50,935 nucleotides of DNA from Chryseobacterium culicis (GCF_002979755.1 NZ_PCPP01000006.1:1-50935), one strand, 5' to 3'; counted from the first letter of the stretch, positions 1 through 9,865 are shown. Made by a program: numbers and translations. The notes: generated by a model not told the origin, from the letters alone.

Positions 1-32
1 CATTTATAATTTATAATTCCTTTCCCTCTTCT

Positions 33-148
33 CCCCTAGCCCTGATAGAAATGGTTACCCCGCAGCTTGGGTTGGAGCGTGGGTGGGTCTGAGCGTGGGA
101 GCGTGCAGGCGCGAGGAGTAGAAATGGATAGCAGGAAATAGCTCCTGA
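33..148 (+). ncRNA. Possible flavobacterial structured RNA (Flavo-1-like)
   Basis: This intergenic element starts with CCCCTAGCCCTGATAG and ends with ATAGCAGGAAATAGCTCC, blocks that recur between genes in flavobacteria as I remember them. The CCCTG near the 5' end can pair with CAGG near the 3' end. The middle (about 67-117) is G-rich and unlike the AT-rich surroundings. I think it resembles the Flavo-1 RNA motif, but this is from memory and the consensus was not checked. The rest of 1-371 shows no convincing gene; a 67-codon minus-strand frame there looks accidental. Confidence 0.4.
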
Positions 149-371
149 GAAATAAATGCCCATTTTCTATAGACAGTCATAAATAATAAAGGGGGTACAT
201 TATATAATATATAAGAGGAAACTGCATTAGTAAAAACTGTTTGTGCCTCATGATTCACCTTTTCAACTGTAACAATAGATGTAATAATGATAAAAAAGAG
301 TCAACACTTTTTTTTGATTCCTTACATTTGTAGTGCATTCCGGTTTCTAAGGAATGAAATGAGTTTTATAT

Positions 372-3239
372 ATGACAGACAGACAACATAAGGAAACGGT
401 ACATACGGATAAAAACCAATACGAATATATTACGGTAACACATGACGAGAATAACGTCAGAATCTATACTTTGAAAAATGGATTAAAGGTTTTTCTTGCT
501 CAAAATTTTGATGCTCCAAGGATACAGACCTTCATTCCCGTAAGGACAGGAAGCAATAATGATCCGGCTGATAATACAGGGCTTGCTCATTATCTAGAGC
601 ATATGATGTTTAAAGGAACTTCTCGTATTGGAACTCAGAACTGGGAAAAGGAAAAGGAACTTCTCGACCAGATCTCGGCATTGTATGAAGCGCATAAAGC
701 AGAACAGCATCCTGAAAAGAAAAAGGAAATCTATAAAAAGATTGATGAAGTTTCTCAGGAAGCCAGTCAATATGCCATTGCCAATGAATATGACAAAGCG
801 ATTTCTTCTCTGGGAGCGAGTGGAACCAATGCCCACACCTGGTTTGATGAAACGGTATACAAAAATAATATTCCGAACAACGAGCTTGAAAAATGGCTGA
901 AAATAGAAAAGGAAAGGTTTTCTGAAATTGTACTTCGTCTTTTCCATACCGAGCTGGAATCCGTATATGAGGAGTTTAACAGGGCGCAGGACAATGATAC
1001 AAGACTTGTGAGTTCCGAACTGATGGATGCTCTTTTTCCTACTCATCCTAATGGGCAGCAAACGACACTGGGAAGGCCGGAGCATTTAAAAAATCCTTCA
1101 ATGAAGGCTATTCACAAATATTTCGATGAATATTATGTTCCTAATAATTATGCCATGGTATTGGTTGGGGATCTTGATTTTGATAAGACCATTCAGTTAA
1201 TCGATCACTATTTCGGCACATTACCTTATAAGGAACTTCCTAAGAAGACTCCAATTATTGAACAACCTATTACAAAAGTTGTAACAAGAACAGTGAAAAG
1301 CCCTACTACTCCACGCACTCAGCTGGCATGGAGAACAGAAAGCTATGGAACAAGAGAAGCTATGCTGGTGGATGTAATAGCGAATATACTCAGCAACAGA
1401 GGGGAAGCCGGATTACTGGATCTGCATATTAATCAGACTCAGAAAATGCTTTGGGCTCAGGCTTTTTCTGTGGGGTTAAGACAGTATGGATATTTTTCCA
1501 TCGTTGCTGTTCCTAAGGAAACACAAACTCTGGAGGAAGCAAAGAATATGGTACTGGACGAAATTGAACTGATCAAGAAAGGAGATTTTCCGGATTGGAT
1601 GCTTCCCGCCATCATTAATGATTTCAAACTTCAGAGAATGAAAGGCCTTGAAACAGCTGAAGGTCTTGCTACCACGCTATATGATTCTTATATAAAAGGA
1701 AGAACCTGGGAAGAAGAACTGAATGAAATGGATGAGTATGCTTCTTTCACTAAAGAAGATATTGTGAATTTTGCCCATGATTTTTTCAAAGAAAACTATG
1801 TGGTTATCAATAAAGAAAAAGGGGTAAATGACAAATTGATCAGGGTTGACAACCCGGGAATCACTCCTGTTAAAATTAACCGTGATACACAATCTGAATT
1901 TTTAAAAGATATTTTAGCGGATAAAACCGAGGATATTAAACCTGAGTTTATCGATTATCAGAAAGAAATTATCACAGATCAGCGTAACGGAAAGAAACTA
2001 AGCTTCGTAAAGAATAAGTATAACGATATTGCCCAGCTGCATTTTATTTTTCCTTTGGGAAGTGATAATGACAGGGATCTAGGAATTTCCACTCAGCTTC
2101 TGCAGTATTTGGGAACAGATACCCATTCACCGGAAGATTTGAAAAAGGAATTTTTCAAAATCGGAATCAGCAATGATTTTAAAACAACAAACAACCAGCT
2201 GATTATATCTCTAAGCGGACTGGAAGAAAATATAGAAAAAGGAATTGCTCTTTTACAGCATTGGATGCAGGATGTAAAACCTGATCAGGAAATCTACAAT
2301 CAGTTTGTGGGTACAGTATTGGAAAACCGTCAGGCTATCAAGAAAGATAAAAACCGTATTATAACTGCTTTAAACAATTACACAAAACTGGGCAGCAACT
2401 CACGTTTTACGGATGTCATTTCCAGGGAAGAGCTTGAAAGCAGCAATTCTGAAGTATTCACAGACAGAATGAAAAAGCTTTTCAAATATCCTTACCAGGT
2501 ATTTTTCTACGGTAAAAATTTTGAAAACTTCAAAGAATATATCGGCCAGTATATAGAAACTGAGAGCCTTCAGATACCCGAAGCCAAGCAATATCCGGAA
2601 CCTGCAACGGGAGGACATGTCAATTTCATCAACTATGATATGGTTCAGATGGAAATGAGCAAGATTGGTAAAGGAAACGAAGTGAACCCACTTCATTTTG
2701 GAAAGATCAATGTTTTCAATGAATATTTTGGAAGAGGATTATCTTCGATTGTTTTCCAGGAAATGCGTGAAAGTAAAAGTCTTGCCTATTCAGCCTATGT
2801 TTCTTACGCAGCCAACTCTGAGCTGAAGCACCCTGACTATGTAACCACTTATATCGGAACACAGCCTGACAAACTAATGATTGCAGTGGATACCCTGAAC
2901 GAACTGATGAACGAACTTCCCGAAGTACCTATTCAGTTTGAGAATGCCAGAAATGCAGCGCTGAAGCAGATTGCTTCAACAAGGGTTACCCGAAATAATA
3001 TATTTTTTAATACCTTAAGACTGCAGAAGCTCAATATTCATCATGATTTCAGAAAGAATATTTATGAACAGATCCAGAGCCTGGAGTTTGAAGGTATCAA
3101 ACAGTTTTATCAGACAGAAGTCCAATCAATACATTTTAATACAGCCATTATCGGTAAAAAAGAGAATCTTGATATGGAAGCTGTCAATAAAATGGGAACA
3201 TTTAAAGAAGTAAGCCTGAAAGATATTTTCGGACATTAA
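372..3239 (+). CDS. M16 family zinc metallopeptidase (pitrilysin/insulysin-like)
   Basis: This 955-residue protein has the inverted zinc motif HYLEH (H73, E76, H77) that defines M16 peptidases. A downstream glutamate-rich stretch, ELESVYEE around residues 194-201, can supply the third zinc ligand. The length fits a single-chain two-lobe enzyme with four homologous domains. A charged helical insertion (about 88-140) separates the zinc helix from the third ligand. No signal peptide or lipobox is visible at the N-terminus, which is polar, so a cytosolic location is likelier than export. M16 enzymes degrade oligopeptides and small unfolded proteins. The gene stands alone and is followed by a strong terminator hairpin. 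The family call is firm; substrate is unknown. Confidence 0.9.
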   Translation: MTDRQHKETVHTDKNQYEYITVTHDENNVRIYTLKNGLKVFLAQNFDAPRIQTFIPVRTGSNNDPADNTGLAHYLEHMMFKGTSRIGTQNWEKEKELLDQISALYEAHKAEQHPEKKKEIYKKIDEVSQEASQYAIANEYDKAISSLGASGTNAHTWFDETVYKNNIPNNELEKWLKIEKERFSEIVLRLFHTELESVYEEFNRAQDNDTRLVSSELMDALFPTHPNGQQTTLGRPEHLKNPSMKAIHKYFDEYYVPNNYAMVLVGDLDFDKTIQLIDHYFGTLPYKELPKKTPIIEQPITKVVTRTVKSPTTPRTQLAWRTESYGTREAMLVDVIANILSNRGEAGLLDLHINQTQKMLWAQAFSVGLRQYGYFSIVAVPKETQTLEEAKNMVLDEIELIKKGDFPDWMLPAIINDFKLQRMKGLETAEGLATTLYDSYIKGRTWEEELNEMDEYASFTKEDIVNFAHDFFKENYVVINKEKGVNDKLIRVDNPGITPVKINRDTQSEFLKDILADKTEDIKPEFIDYQKEIITDQRNGKKLSFVKNKYNDIAQLHFIFPLGSDNDRDLGISTQLLQYLGTDTHSPEDLKKEFFKIGISNDFKTTNNQLIISLSGLEENIEKGIALLQHWMQDVKPDQEIYNQFVGTVLENRQAIKKDKNRIITALNNYTKLGSNSRFTDVISREELESSNSEVFTDRMKKLFKYPYQVFFYGKNFENFKEYIGQYIETESLQIPEAKQYPEPATGGHVNFINYDMVQMEMSKIGKGNEVNPLHFGKINVFNEYFGRGLSSIVFQEMRESKSLAYSAYVSYAANSELKHPDYVTTYIGTQPDKLMIAVDTLNELMNELPEVPIQFENARNAALKQIASTRVTRNNIFFNTLRLQKLNIHHDFRKNIYEQIQSLEFEGIKQFYQTEVQSIHFNTAIIGKKENLDMEAVNKMGTFKEVSLKDIFGH

Positions 3240-3245
3240 AAAAAC

Positions 3246-3282
3246 AAACCGCCTGATAGTGTTATCAGGCGGTTTATTTTTT
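3246..3282 (+). terminator. Intrinsic terminator after the M16 peptidase gene
   Basis: A 13-bp perfect stem (3246-3258 with 3263-3275, core CCGCCTGATA) has a 4-nt loop and is followed by a T-rich run. It lies 7 bp after the stop codon. Confidence 0.9.
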
Positions 3283-3326
3283 ATAAATGATGAATGATAA
3301 TTTATAATTCATCATTTCTCATTCTT

Positions 3327-4403
3327 TTACGTCATCATACAATCTCCGTCTCCATCCTGATAGTTTGGGTTAAAATTATCGGGAAGTAATTTCAGAAGAT
3401 TTTTATGAAACAGATACGCTCTTGTGAAATCACGTTCGTAGATAGGGGAAAGCCCTTTTGATTGTTGTATTTCCTTGTTCAAAACAGTTTGATAAGAGGT
3501 AAAACCTTTCACTTTGTGGGTAACAATAAAGTAATTTAAAAACCGGACAACCTCATCTGCATCACCATTCGGAAAAAAGTAAGGAATTTTAAGATATCCA
3601 TCACGAAGCTGCAACAAGAGACAGGCTTTAATTTTCTGATCCTGATCGAAAATTTTAATCCAGAAATATTTAAATGTATCGGCAAAACTGGAAAAAAGGT
3701 ATTTTTCATCTTTTTCACCCTCCAAAACCCAGGGATGATTGATAAAAGTATTGATTTCATCTGCATCACGTCTCCCAGAAAATCCATTGATAAAATCTGC
3801 ACTTTCTTTGTCAATCTGATCCAGAACTTCATATTTGAAGTTGGGTTTTGACACAATCAGGTTCTTTATTGAAATAAGTCCGTTGGCCGTAGCATCAAGG
3901 ATTTGAAAAATAGGTTTCAATGACTGGGTTTCCGGTTTTTTCTCCGGAATCATTTTAGCAGCATCGGTTCTGAAGTAATACCGCTTTCCTTCTTTTGGGA
4001 AAACGTATTCAAAAACGCCCATTATATTGTAAAGCGCTTCTGCTTCTTTGGTAAATTCTGTAATGGCAATTCTCCCTTCGTATTCTTCAAAAACTTTTTT
4101 AAGCAATGCTTTTGCCGGTCTTTTTTTTCTGTACTCGGGGTTTGCATACAACGTACTGAGCCACGCATATCGGATTTCTTTTCGATCAATGATAAAAGAA
4201 TCCGGAAAACAGCCTACATAACCGATAAGTTTTTCTTCATAAAAAGCAAGAATAAGAAGTGTATCCTCGTCTGATGCCTTTGGATTCTGAATATGAGACT
4301 GGGCACGATGCTTTGTAATGGGAAGAAAATCATATTGCTGAAAATCTCCGGTTGATATAAAATCTTCCAGTTCTTTTCTGTTATATGTTTTCAGGGTTAT
4401 CAT
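3327..4403 (-). CDS. GNAT-family N-acetyltransferase (long form)
   Basis: This 358-residue protein has an N-terminal GNAT-like fold. ILAFYEEKLIGYVG is the beta-strand pair before the acetyl-CoA site, and YRKKRPAKALLKKVFEE matches the acetyl-CoA-binding loop and helix. The C-terminal half (about 170-358) looks like a second, degenerate acyltransferase-like lobe. Its start overlaps the stop of the upstream deacetylase gene by 4 bp (ATGA), so the two are almost certainly co-transcribed and translationally coupled. That pairing suggests joint action on a polysaccharide or cell-wall sugar, for example deacetylation followed by transfer of another acyl group; this is inference. The substrate is unknown. 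Confidence 0.75.
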   Translation of the reverse strand: MITLKTYNRKELEDFISTGDFQQYDFLPITKHRAQSHIQNPKASDEDTLLILAFYEEKLIGYVGCFPDSFIIDRKEIRYAWLSTLYANPEYRKKRPAKALLKKVFEEYEGRIAITEFTKEAEALYNIMGVFEYVFPKEGKRYYFRTDAAKMIPEKKPETQSLKPIFQILDATANGLISIKNLIVSKPNFKYEVLDQIDKESADFINGFSGRRDADEINTFINHPWVLEGEKDEKYLFSSFADTFKYFWIKIFDQDQKIKACLLLQLRDGYLKIPYFFPNGDADEVVRFLNYFIVTHKVKGFTSYQTVLNKEIQQSKGLSPIYERDFTRAYLFHKNLLKLLPDNFNPNYQDGDGDCMMT

Positions 4404-5398
4404 TTTCTTATAATCATGTTTTTATTGATGAGCTTTTTCAGTCGGAAATAAGCCATTTCCTTTTTTAATATCTGTGCTCCGCTCTCTCCCATTTCCATTG
4501 GAATTCTCTGAAAATTTCTTTTTATACTGTCTAGTTTTATCCCAGCACATCCAAAGCTGCAGTAGATTTCCTCATTTTTATAGAGCTCATCAAAAAAGTC
4601 TTTCTTTACTTCAAAATCGGTAAACGGAAAGGCGAAACTTTCGTACAGGAAGCCATTTTCTTTTAAATAAGCAAAAGTCTTATCCGTTGTTTCCATCTGT
4701 TCTTTCAGAGATAAATCTCCATATTTCGGATGATCCCAGCTGTGCGAAGAAATTCCGAAGCCTTTACGGGTAAGTTCTTTTAATTCTGCTGTGGTTAAAT
4801 AAGGCTTATATTCTTGGGAATATGCTTTAAAATCTATTTCAAATTTTTCTGCAAGCTGATCCAGAATATCTTTTTCCTGATAATTTATAGATAAAATTTT
4901 CTTTTGTAAAATGCTCCTGTCTGCGTTTTTCAGCGAAAAGATAAAATAAATTTCAGGATCTATGGTTTTTATTTTTTCAGCAGCATCCGCAAGCAAACTT
5001 GCCTTGCATCTGAACATCATCTCTTTATTGTCTATGAAAGCAGGATTGATAAAATTACAGGCATAAATTCCTTTACGCTCCAACACAGGCACCGCTACAT
5101 CATAAAACTCTCTGAAGCCATCATCAAAAGTGAGCAAAGCAATCTTTTTTGCGGGTTTAAAATTTCCAGCTTTATATTCCTTGAATTCCTGCCAGTCGAC
5201 AAACTGAAAATTCTTTGCCATATGATCCAGATCTTCTTCAAACTGTCTGGTATTCTTATAGCGGATCACATGTTTTAAATGAGGAAGTTCTTTGTCGGAA
5301 ACACTGTGATAAAGTGGCAGACAGTAATCCAGCGGAAAAGATTTCCCGATATTTTCAGATTCGAAGGCTGCCAGTACATTGATGATCCTGTCTTTCAT
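4400..5398 (-). CDS. Polysaccharide deacetylase family protein (NodB-like)
   Basis: This 332-residue protein carries the carbohydrate esterase 4 signature. LLTFDDGF around residues 88-95 has the catalytic base and metal Asp pair, and SHSWDH further on gives the two metal-binding histidines (H-x3-H). A later FAFPF segment fits the substrate-groove motif. The central region (about 130-200) is an insertion relative to minimal NodB domains. No signal peptide is obvious, so a cytosolic or peripheral role is likely. Enzymes of this family remove N- or O-acetyl groups from chitin-like polymers, peptidoglycan or capsule intermediates. It is first of a two-gene operon with the overlapping GNAT gene. 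Confidence 0.85.
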   Translation of the reverse strand: MKDRIINVLAAFESENIGKSFPLDYCLPLYHSVSDKELPHLKHVIRYKNTRQFEEDLDHMAKNFQFVDWQEFKEYKAGNFKPAKKIALLTFDDGFREFYDVAVPVLERKGIYACNFINPAFIDNKEMMFRCKASLLADAAEKIKTIDPEIYFIFSLKNADRSILQKKILSINYQEKDILDQLAEKFEIDFKAYSQEYKPYLTTAELKELTRKGFGISSHSWDHPKYGDLSLKEQMETTDKTFAYLKENGFLYESFAFPFTDFEVKKDFFDELYKNEEIYCSFGCAGIKLDSIKRNFQRIPMEMGESGAQILKKEMAYFRLKKLINKNMIIRK

Positions 5399-5470
5399 CT
5401 TATTTAAAATAAAAAAGAATCTATTTAAAACTCGGTTTAAATAGATTCTTAAAGATATAACTTTTAAAAA

Positions 5471-7615
5471 TTATTTTATAATCTTCATTTCATCAACAAG
5501 CCACTTTGAGTCAGCGAACTTTTCGATGATGAAAAGGATATATTTCGTGTCTACCATGATGTTTCTGCTGAAACGAGGATCATAGTTGATATCACTCATT
5601 GTTCCTTCCCACTGTCTGTCGAAATTCAATCCAACAAGGTTTCCGTTGGCATCAAGAGCAGGGCTTCCTGAGTTTCCTCCGGTTGTGTGGTTGGTAGCAG
5701 TAAATCCTACAGGAACATCACCTGTTTTATCTTTATAGCTTCCGAAATCTTTTTTGTTGTAAAGATCAATCAGTTTCTTTGGAACATCAAATTCATAATC
5801 TCCAGGAACATATTTTTCCATTACTCCGGCAAGGTGAGTCTGGTATCCGTAAGAAACCGCATCTCTAGGAGTAGAACCTTTTACTTTACCATACGTTACA
5901 CGAAGCGTAGAGTTCGCATCCGGGAAGAACTTTCTGTCTTTATCCGTCTGCATCTGCTGTGCCATGAACTTCTTCTGTAAAGCATCAATTTTTGCCTGAA
6001 GTGAAGTATACTGTGGATCAGCAGTTTTCATATAGGTTTCTCTCATAGAAACATACAGCTGATAAATAGGATCTTTCTTTAACGTTTTGATCAGTTTATC
6101 CTGATTAGAAAATGCTTTCTCAATATCTGCAGTCAATGCTCCTCCGTTTACCACAGTTCTTCCTGTGATAATAGAGTTTTTAGACATATCTTCCACTACT
6201 GGAATATTAGCATTCTCATCTTTATATTTATTGAATCCTGCTGGTAAAAACTGTGGTGCAGTTTTATTAACATATAAAGCCAATAACTTTGCGGTTACTT
6301 TAGCATCAAGCTCTGCACTGTAATCCTTATAGAAAGAAGTTAATTTTGATTTTAACTTTGAAAGTTCCTTCTCATCCATTCTTCCGGCTTCTACAGAAGC
6401 TACAAAATCATAATAATCACCGGCAAGTTTCAAAGTCTCTGCATTTCTGATTACTTCTGTATAATACGCATTGTTTAATGCATAAGGAGCCTGATCATTG
6501 TAAAGTTTATTCAACTGATCCAAAGTAGTCTTGATCTCCGGGTTTTTAGCCACCAAAGAACCTTCATACATTACTTTCTTTTCTACAGCATTGGATTTTT
6601 TCAATCCTTCTACTTCACCAATCCACTTTTTCCAGTAGTTAGCTACTGAAGCATATTTTGAAGCATATTTAATACGTGTTTCATTGTCAACACGCATCTT
6701 TTCGTCCAATGTTTTCAACGCAACATCACGTACCGCAATTCTTGCAGGATCAATATCCTTCATGATTTTCTCAACACCAACTGCAGGAAGATATTCTGTA
6801 GTTCTTCCCGGGAATCCGAATACAAAAGTAAAATCGTTCTCGTTTTTATCTTTTATAGAAACCGGTAAGTAGTGTTTAGGAACGTAAGGCACGTTATCTT
6901 TTGAATATTCTGCAGGTCGGTTATTCTTATCTGCATAGATTCTGAACATAGAGAAATCTCCGGTGTGTCTAGGCCAAACCCAGTTGTCTGTATCACTCCC
7001 GAATTTCCCGATGCTTTGAGGCGGTGCTCCTACAAGACGGATATCTTTATACGTTTCGATGGTATAAGCATAGTATTTGTTTCCATAATACATAGGTTTT
7101 ACCATGATCGACTGGTAAGATTCAATTTTCTGAGAGTTTTTGTACACCTCAATATTGTTGTTGATCTTTTTAGTCAGTTCAGGCTCTGTAAGATTATCTG
7201 TTCCTTCTAAAATATGATCAGTAACTTCTTTTATATCTACAATAAAATCCACTTTTACTCCCGGATTAGGAAGCTCTCCTTCTGTATTTTTTGCCCAGAA
7301 TCCATTCGAAAGAAGGTCATTCTGAACTGTAGAATGTGCCTGAATCTGCCCAAAACCACAGTGATGGTTCGTTAAAAGCAATCCTTTAGGCGAAATAATT
7401 TCTGCAGTACATCCGCCGTTAAACTGTACAACCGCATCCTTAATGCTTGGCTTCTGAGGATTGAAAATATCTTTTGCAGAAATCTTCATTCCTAAATCCT
7501 TCATTTCCTTTTCATTCAGCTCTGTAGGAATCCACATTCCTCCATATTGTTGCGCAAATGCCATTGCAGCCGGCAAAAGAAATACAGATAAAAGTATCTT
7601 TTTTGTCATAATCAA
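5471..7615 (-). CDS. dpp11: S46 family serine peptidase, dipeptidyl-peptidase 11 type
   Basis: This 714-residue exported protein has a signal peptide ending near AMAFAQ. The catalytic histidine is in TNHHCG (H85) and the nucleophile in GNSGSP (S649). The residue 18 positions after the serine is Arg667 (GLNFDR). In the S46 family, Arg at this place marks DPP11, which releases dipeptides with Asp or Glu at P1; Gly there marks DPP7, which prefers hydrophobic residues. The length matches the family (about 710-720). It acts in the periplasm, feeding dipeptides to an amino-acid-fermenting or oligopeptide-using metabolism. Translation could instead begin two codons later (7609). The gene is monocistronic, divergent from the NlpE-like gene. 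Confidence 0.92.
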   Translation of the reverse strand: MIMTKKILLSVFLLPAAMAFAQQYGGMWIPTELNEKEMKDLGMKISAKDIFNPQKPSIKDAVVQFNGGCTAEIISPKGLLLTNHHCGFGQIQAHSTVQNDLLSNGFWAKNTEGELPNPGVKVDFIVDIKEVTDHILEGTDNLTEPELTKKINNNIEVYKNSQKIESYQSIMVKPMYYGNKYYAYTIETYKDIRLVGAPPQSIGKFGSDTDNWVWPRHTGDFSMFRIYADKNNRPAEYSKDNVPYVPKHYLPVSIKDKNENDFTFVFGFPGRTTEYLPAVGVEKIMKDIDPARIAVRDVALKTLDEKMRVDNETRIKYASKYASVANYWKKWIGEVEGLKKSNAVEKKVMYEGSLVAKNPEIKTTLDQLNKLYNDQAPYALNNAYYTEVIRNAETLKLAGDYYDFVASVEAGRMDEKELSKLKSKLTSFYKDYSAELDAKVTAKLLALYVNKTAPQFLPAGFNKYKDENANIPVVEDMSKNSIITGRTVVNGGALTADIEKAFSNQDKLIKTLKKDPIYQLYVSMRETYMKTADPQYTSLQAKIDALQKKFMAQQMQTDKDRKFFPDANSTLRVTYGKVKGSTPRDAVSYGYQTHLAGVMEKYVPGDYEFDVPKKLIDLYNKKDFGSYKDKTGDVPVGFTATNHTTGGNSGSPALDANGNLVGLNFDRQWEGTMSDINYDPRFSRNIMVDTKYILFIIEKFADSKWLVDEMKIIK

Positions 7616-7769
7616 AATTTTGCCCCAATTTACGAAGAAAAATAAGAATAGACTTTATAAAACGGGCGGAAAAGTTGTTAAGAGTAGATTTTTGTAAAAA
7701 GTAAAATGTATTAATGAAGGAAAAGCAGAAAATTCATTTAATGTATAAAATAAACCAGAACCGTATACT

Positions 7770-7829
7770 GACAACTATCAACTATCAACCAGCAACATTA
7801 AACGTTAAACATTAAACTTTAAACATTAA
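7770..7829. repeat. Short A/T-rich direct repeats between divergent genes
   Basis: The stretch carries near-repeats of CAACTATCAA followed by several copies of TTAAACATTAAA-like units. Similar low-complexity segments recur at other gene borders in this window (for example around 34940-34990). No protein or RNA is evident. Confidence 0.5.
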
Positions 7830-7906
7830 GCTCCCACCTCCCTCTGGCTTAATTTTTGTTTATTGGAAGTAACTTTATTATTAAAAACATACTTAAATTA
7901 TTTATT

Positions 7907-8392
7907 ATGATGAAAAGCAAAATGCTCATGTTGGGAATGGTATCAACTCTATTTTTAGCTTCATGTACTAAAAAAGAAACCACTGAAACAACGGCTAACA
8001 CAGATTCTGCAACAGCAGTTCAGCCTGTAGCTGCAGACAGCATCACTAAAGCAACGCCTACAGCTGCGGGTGACACCTCTGAAAATGCATTGGACTGGGC
8101 CGGTACGTATGAAGCAACTGTTCCATGTGCTGACTGTCCGGGAATCAAGACTTCTTTAACATTGAACAATGATAAAACATTCAGCATTACTGAAGAATAT
8201 CTTGACAGAAATTCAAAGAACCAGGATAAAGGAACTTTTGCATGGGATGCTACAGGAAGTATGATTACGTTAAAAGGCAAATCAGCCAATTATAAATATA
8301 AGGTTGGAGAGAATATGCTGATCCAGCTGGATATGGAAGGAAAAGAGATTGACGGTCCCAACAAGGATCTTTACATTTTCAAGAAAAAATAA
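7907..8392 (+). CDS. NlpE-like lipoprotein (copper resistance/envelope stress family)
   Basis: I choose the start at 7907 (MMKSKML) rather than an upstream ATG at 7856, because it gives a clean lipoprotein signal peptide with the lipobox LASC. A low-complexity Thr/Ala linker (about residues 25-60) leads to an NlpE N-terminal beta-barrel domain with the hallmark PCADCPG (CxxC). Known NlpE proteins sit in the outer membrane and sense surface contact or failed lipoprotein sorting, or bind copper. This one lacks the C-terminal domain of E. coli NlpE and is closer to the short Bacteroidetes versions. Function here is by family only. Confidence 0.82.
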   Translation: MMKSKMLMLGMVSTLFLASCTKKETTETTANTDSATAVQPVAADSITKATPTAAGDTSENALDWAGTYEATVPCADCPGIKTSLTLNNDKTFSITEEYLDRNSKNQDKGTFAWDATGSMITLKGKSANYKYKVGENMLIQLDMEGKEIDGPNKDLYIFKKK

Positions 8393-8420
8393 AAATAAAG
8401 GCTCAGGCCTTTATTTTTTT
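8393..8420 (+). terminator. Bidirectional terminator between nlpE-like and mgtC-like genes
   Basis: The stem 8393-8402 / 8407-8416 (AAATAAAGGC with its complement) has a 4-nt loop and T-rich flank. It lies between two convergent genes and has A-runs on one side and T-runs on the other, so it may serve both. Confidence 0.85.
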
Positions 8421-8431
8421 GCTTTTATCCG

Positions 8432-9079
8432 TTAAAACTGATAGGCTGAGATCTTGGGATCATCTATCAGCCGTTTGATGATTTCTTCATGATGAATATT
8501 TTTTCCTGTCAGTCTCCAGATAACGGTTAGATTTCCCGTTGAATATTGTTGTTTAAGCATCTGATATCTTAAATGATGGCCTTTGAAGATCGTCTCACAA
8601 TACTGAATATCCTCCGCATTCGTTAAAGCAATCTTATATTCTCTTACTTTATTATAATTATCAATAAAGCTCTGAAGATAGGTTAAGGCACTCAGAACAA
8701 TCAAAACCAAAGCAGTTCCCAACAATGCAATATAAACATAGCCGGAACCTACAGCCATTCCAATAGAAGCTGTGGCCCAAATGGTTGTTGCGGTAGTAAT
8801 TCCTTCAATTTTATTATCTCCTTTAAAAATAACGCCTGCTCCCAGAAACCCGATTCCCGTAATGATATTGGCTGCAAGACGATCGGGATTGGCAACCCCT
8901 ATTTTTATAGAAAGTATCGTAAACAGGCAGGCACCGAAACACACCAGAATAAAAGTTCTGAGACCGGCAGATTTATTACGGTATTCACGTTCAGCACCAA
9001 TGAACAGTCCTAAAATAACAGAAATAAGGATAAGCAGCAATTCATTTTTAATAGCATAATGATCCTGAAGAAAATCCAT
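8432..9079 (-). CDS. MgtC/SapB family inner-membrane protein
   Basis: This 215-residue protein has the MgtC core of about four or five membrane helices (about residues 12-135). The conserved loop GAEREYRNKSAGLRT follows the first helix and GIGFLGAGVIF lies in the third. A cytosolic C-terminal domain (about 145-215) resembles the small ACT-like tail of SapB proteins. MgtC proteins support growth in low magnesium and modulate the F-type ATP synthase in pathogens. Many environmental bacteria carry them with unknown roles. It is a single gene converging on the NlpE-like gene. Confidence 0.88.
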   Translation of the reverse strand: MDFLQDHYAIKNELLLILISVILGLFIGAEREYRNKSAGLRTFILVCFGACLFTILSIKIGVANPDRLAANIITGIGFLGAGVIFKGDNKIEGITTATTIWATASIGMAVGSGYVYIALLGTALVLIVLSALTYLQSFIDNYNKVREYKIALTNAEDIQYCETIFKGHHLRYQMLKQQYSTGNLTVIWRLTGKNIHHEEIIKRLIDDPKISAYQF

Positions 9080-9280
9080 TTTTTAAAATTTAAACTAAGA
9101 ATAAATTTACAATAAATTACCATTAAGGAACTATTTTTGCTGCGCAGATTTTGTGTTGTCACCCCAAAAAATTTATTTCACGAAAAAACTTTTGTAATAT
9201 TACATTTTAATAGTAACCATTCTCTTATATAAAAGAATTACCAAAGACAATCAACAAAGAGACTGTAATAGAAATACCCT

Positions 9281-9865
9281 ATGAAAAACCTTATTTTCGC
9301 CTTGTTTACGATGCTATCCGGAATGACATTTTTCCAAGCTCAAAAAGTGTTTAATGAAAACTATTCTTTTAAAAGCGATGGATCAACGGTGGCTTTTGTA
9401 CCTATTATCAACAATTTTGAAGACAATGATGTCATTACAAAGAAAATTTTAAAGGATACTCTTCAATTAAAATTTAATGATGTAGCCGTTTTGCGTGCTA
9501 ATATGGATGCAAAAGTGATGGATATTTTAAAGAAAGTCGCTGAAAAAGATTATAAATCTAAAGAAGTAAAAATGTTTCCCAGTCTTACCACTATTATCAG
9601 TACTGAGGAAATGAATTATATTAAAGAAAAATTCGGTAGTGCGGATTTATTGCTGCTTCCGGTTGTGTTCAATGTTAACCAATCTATGGGAATGACTTTT
9701 GGAAATTCATTATTTAGGCTCTATGATCTTAATAACGGGGATTTTATTCAGCAGTTTTCAGAAAAAATCAATGTTAATATAGGAGATGCCGCAGGTTTCG
9801 CTATCATGACCGGTATGCTTATCAGCGGTGAAAAATCTCACCTGCTAAAAAATATCAAAAAATAA
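9281..9865 (+). CDS. Exported protein of unknown function
   Basis: This 194-residue protein starts with a signal peptide (MKNLIFALFTMLSGMTFFQAQ). I do not recognise the mature part. It contains a predicted alpha/beta segment with FVPIINNFEDND, then ADLLLLPVVFNV. It ends in a glycine/methionine-rich hydrophobic stretch (GDAAGFAIMTGMLISG), which may be a membrane-active helix. It lies 15 bp upstream of the Imm22-type gene and reads the same way, so the two probably share a transcript. The neighbour makes a role in interbacterial conflict possible, but nothing in this sequence shows a toxin fold. Confidence 0.6.
   Translation: MKNLIFALFTMLSGMTFFQAQKVFNENYSFKSDGSTVAFVPIINNFEDNDVITKKILKDTLQLKFNDVAVLRANMDAKVMDILKKVAEKDYKSKEVKMFPSLTTIISTEEMNYIKEKFGSADLLLLPVVFNVNQSMGMTFGNSLFRLYDLNNGDFIQQFSEKINVNIGDAAGFAIMTGMLISGEKSHLLKNIKK

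Noticed and set aside
55..258. 67-codon minus-strand frame near the window start
   Set aside because: No recognisable domain, covers the G-rich part of the possible RNA element and lacks a start region.
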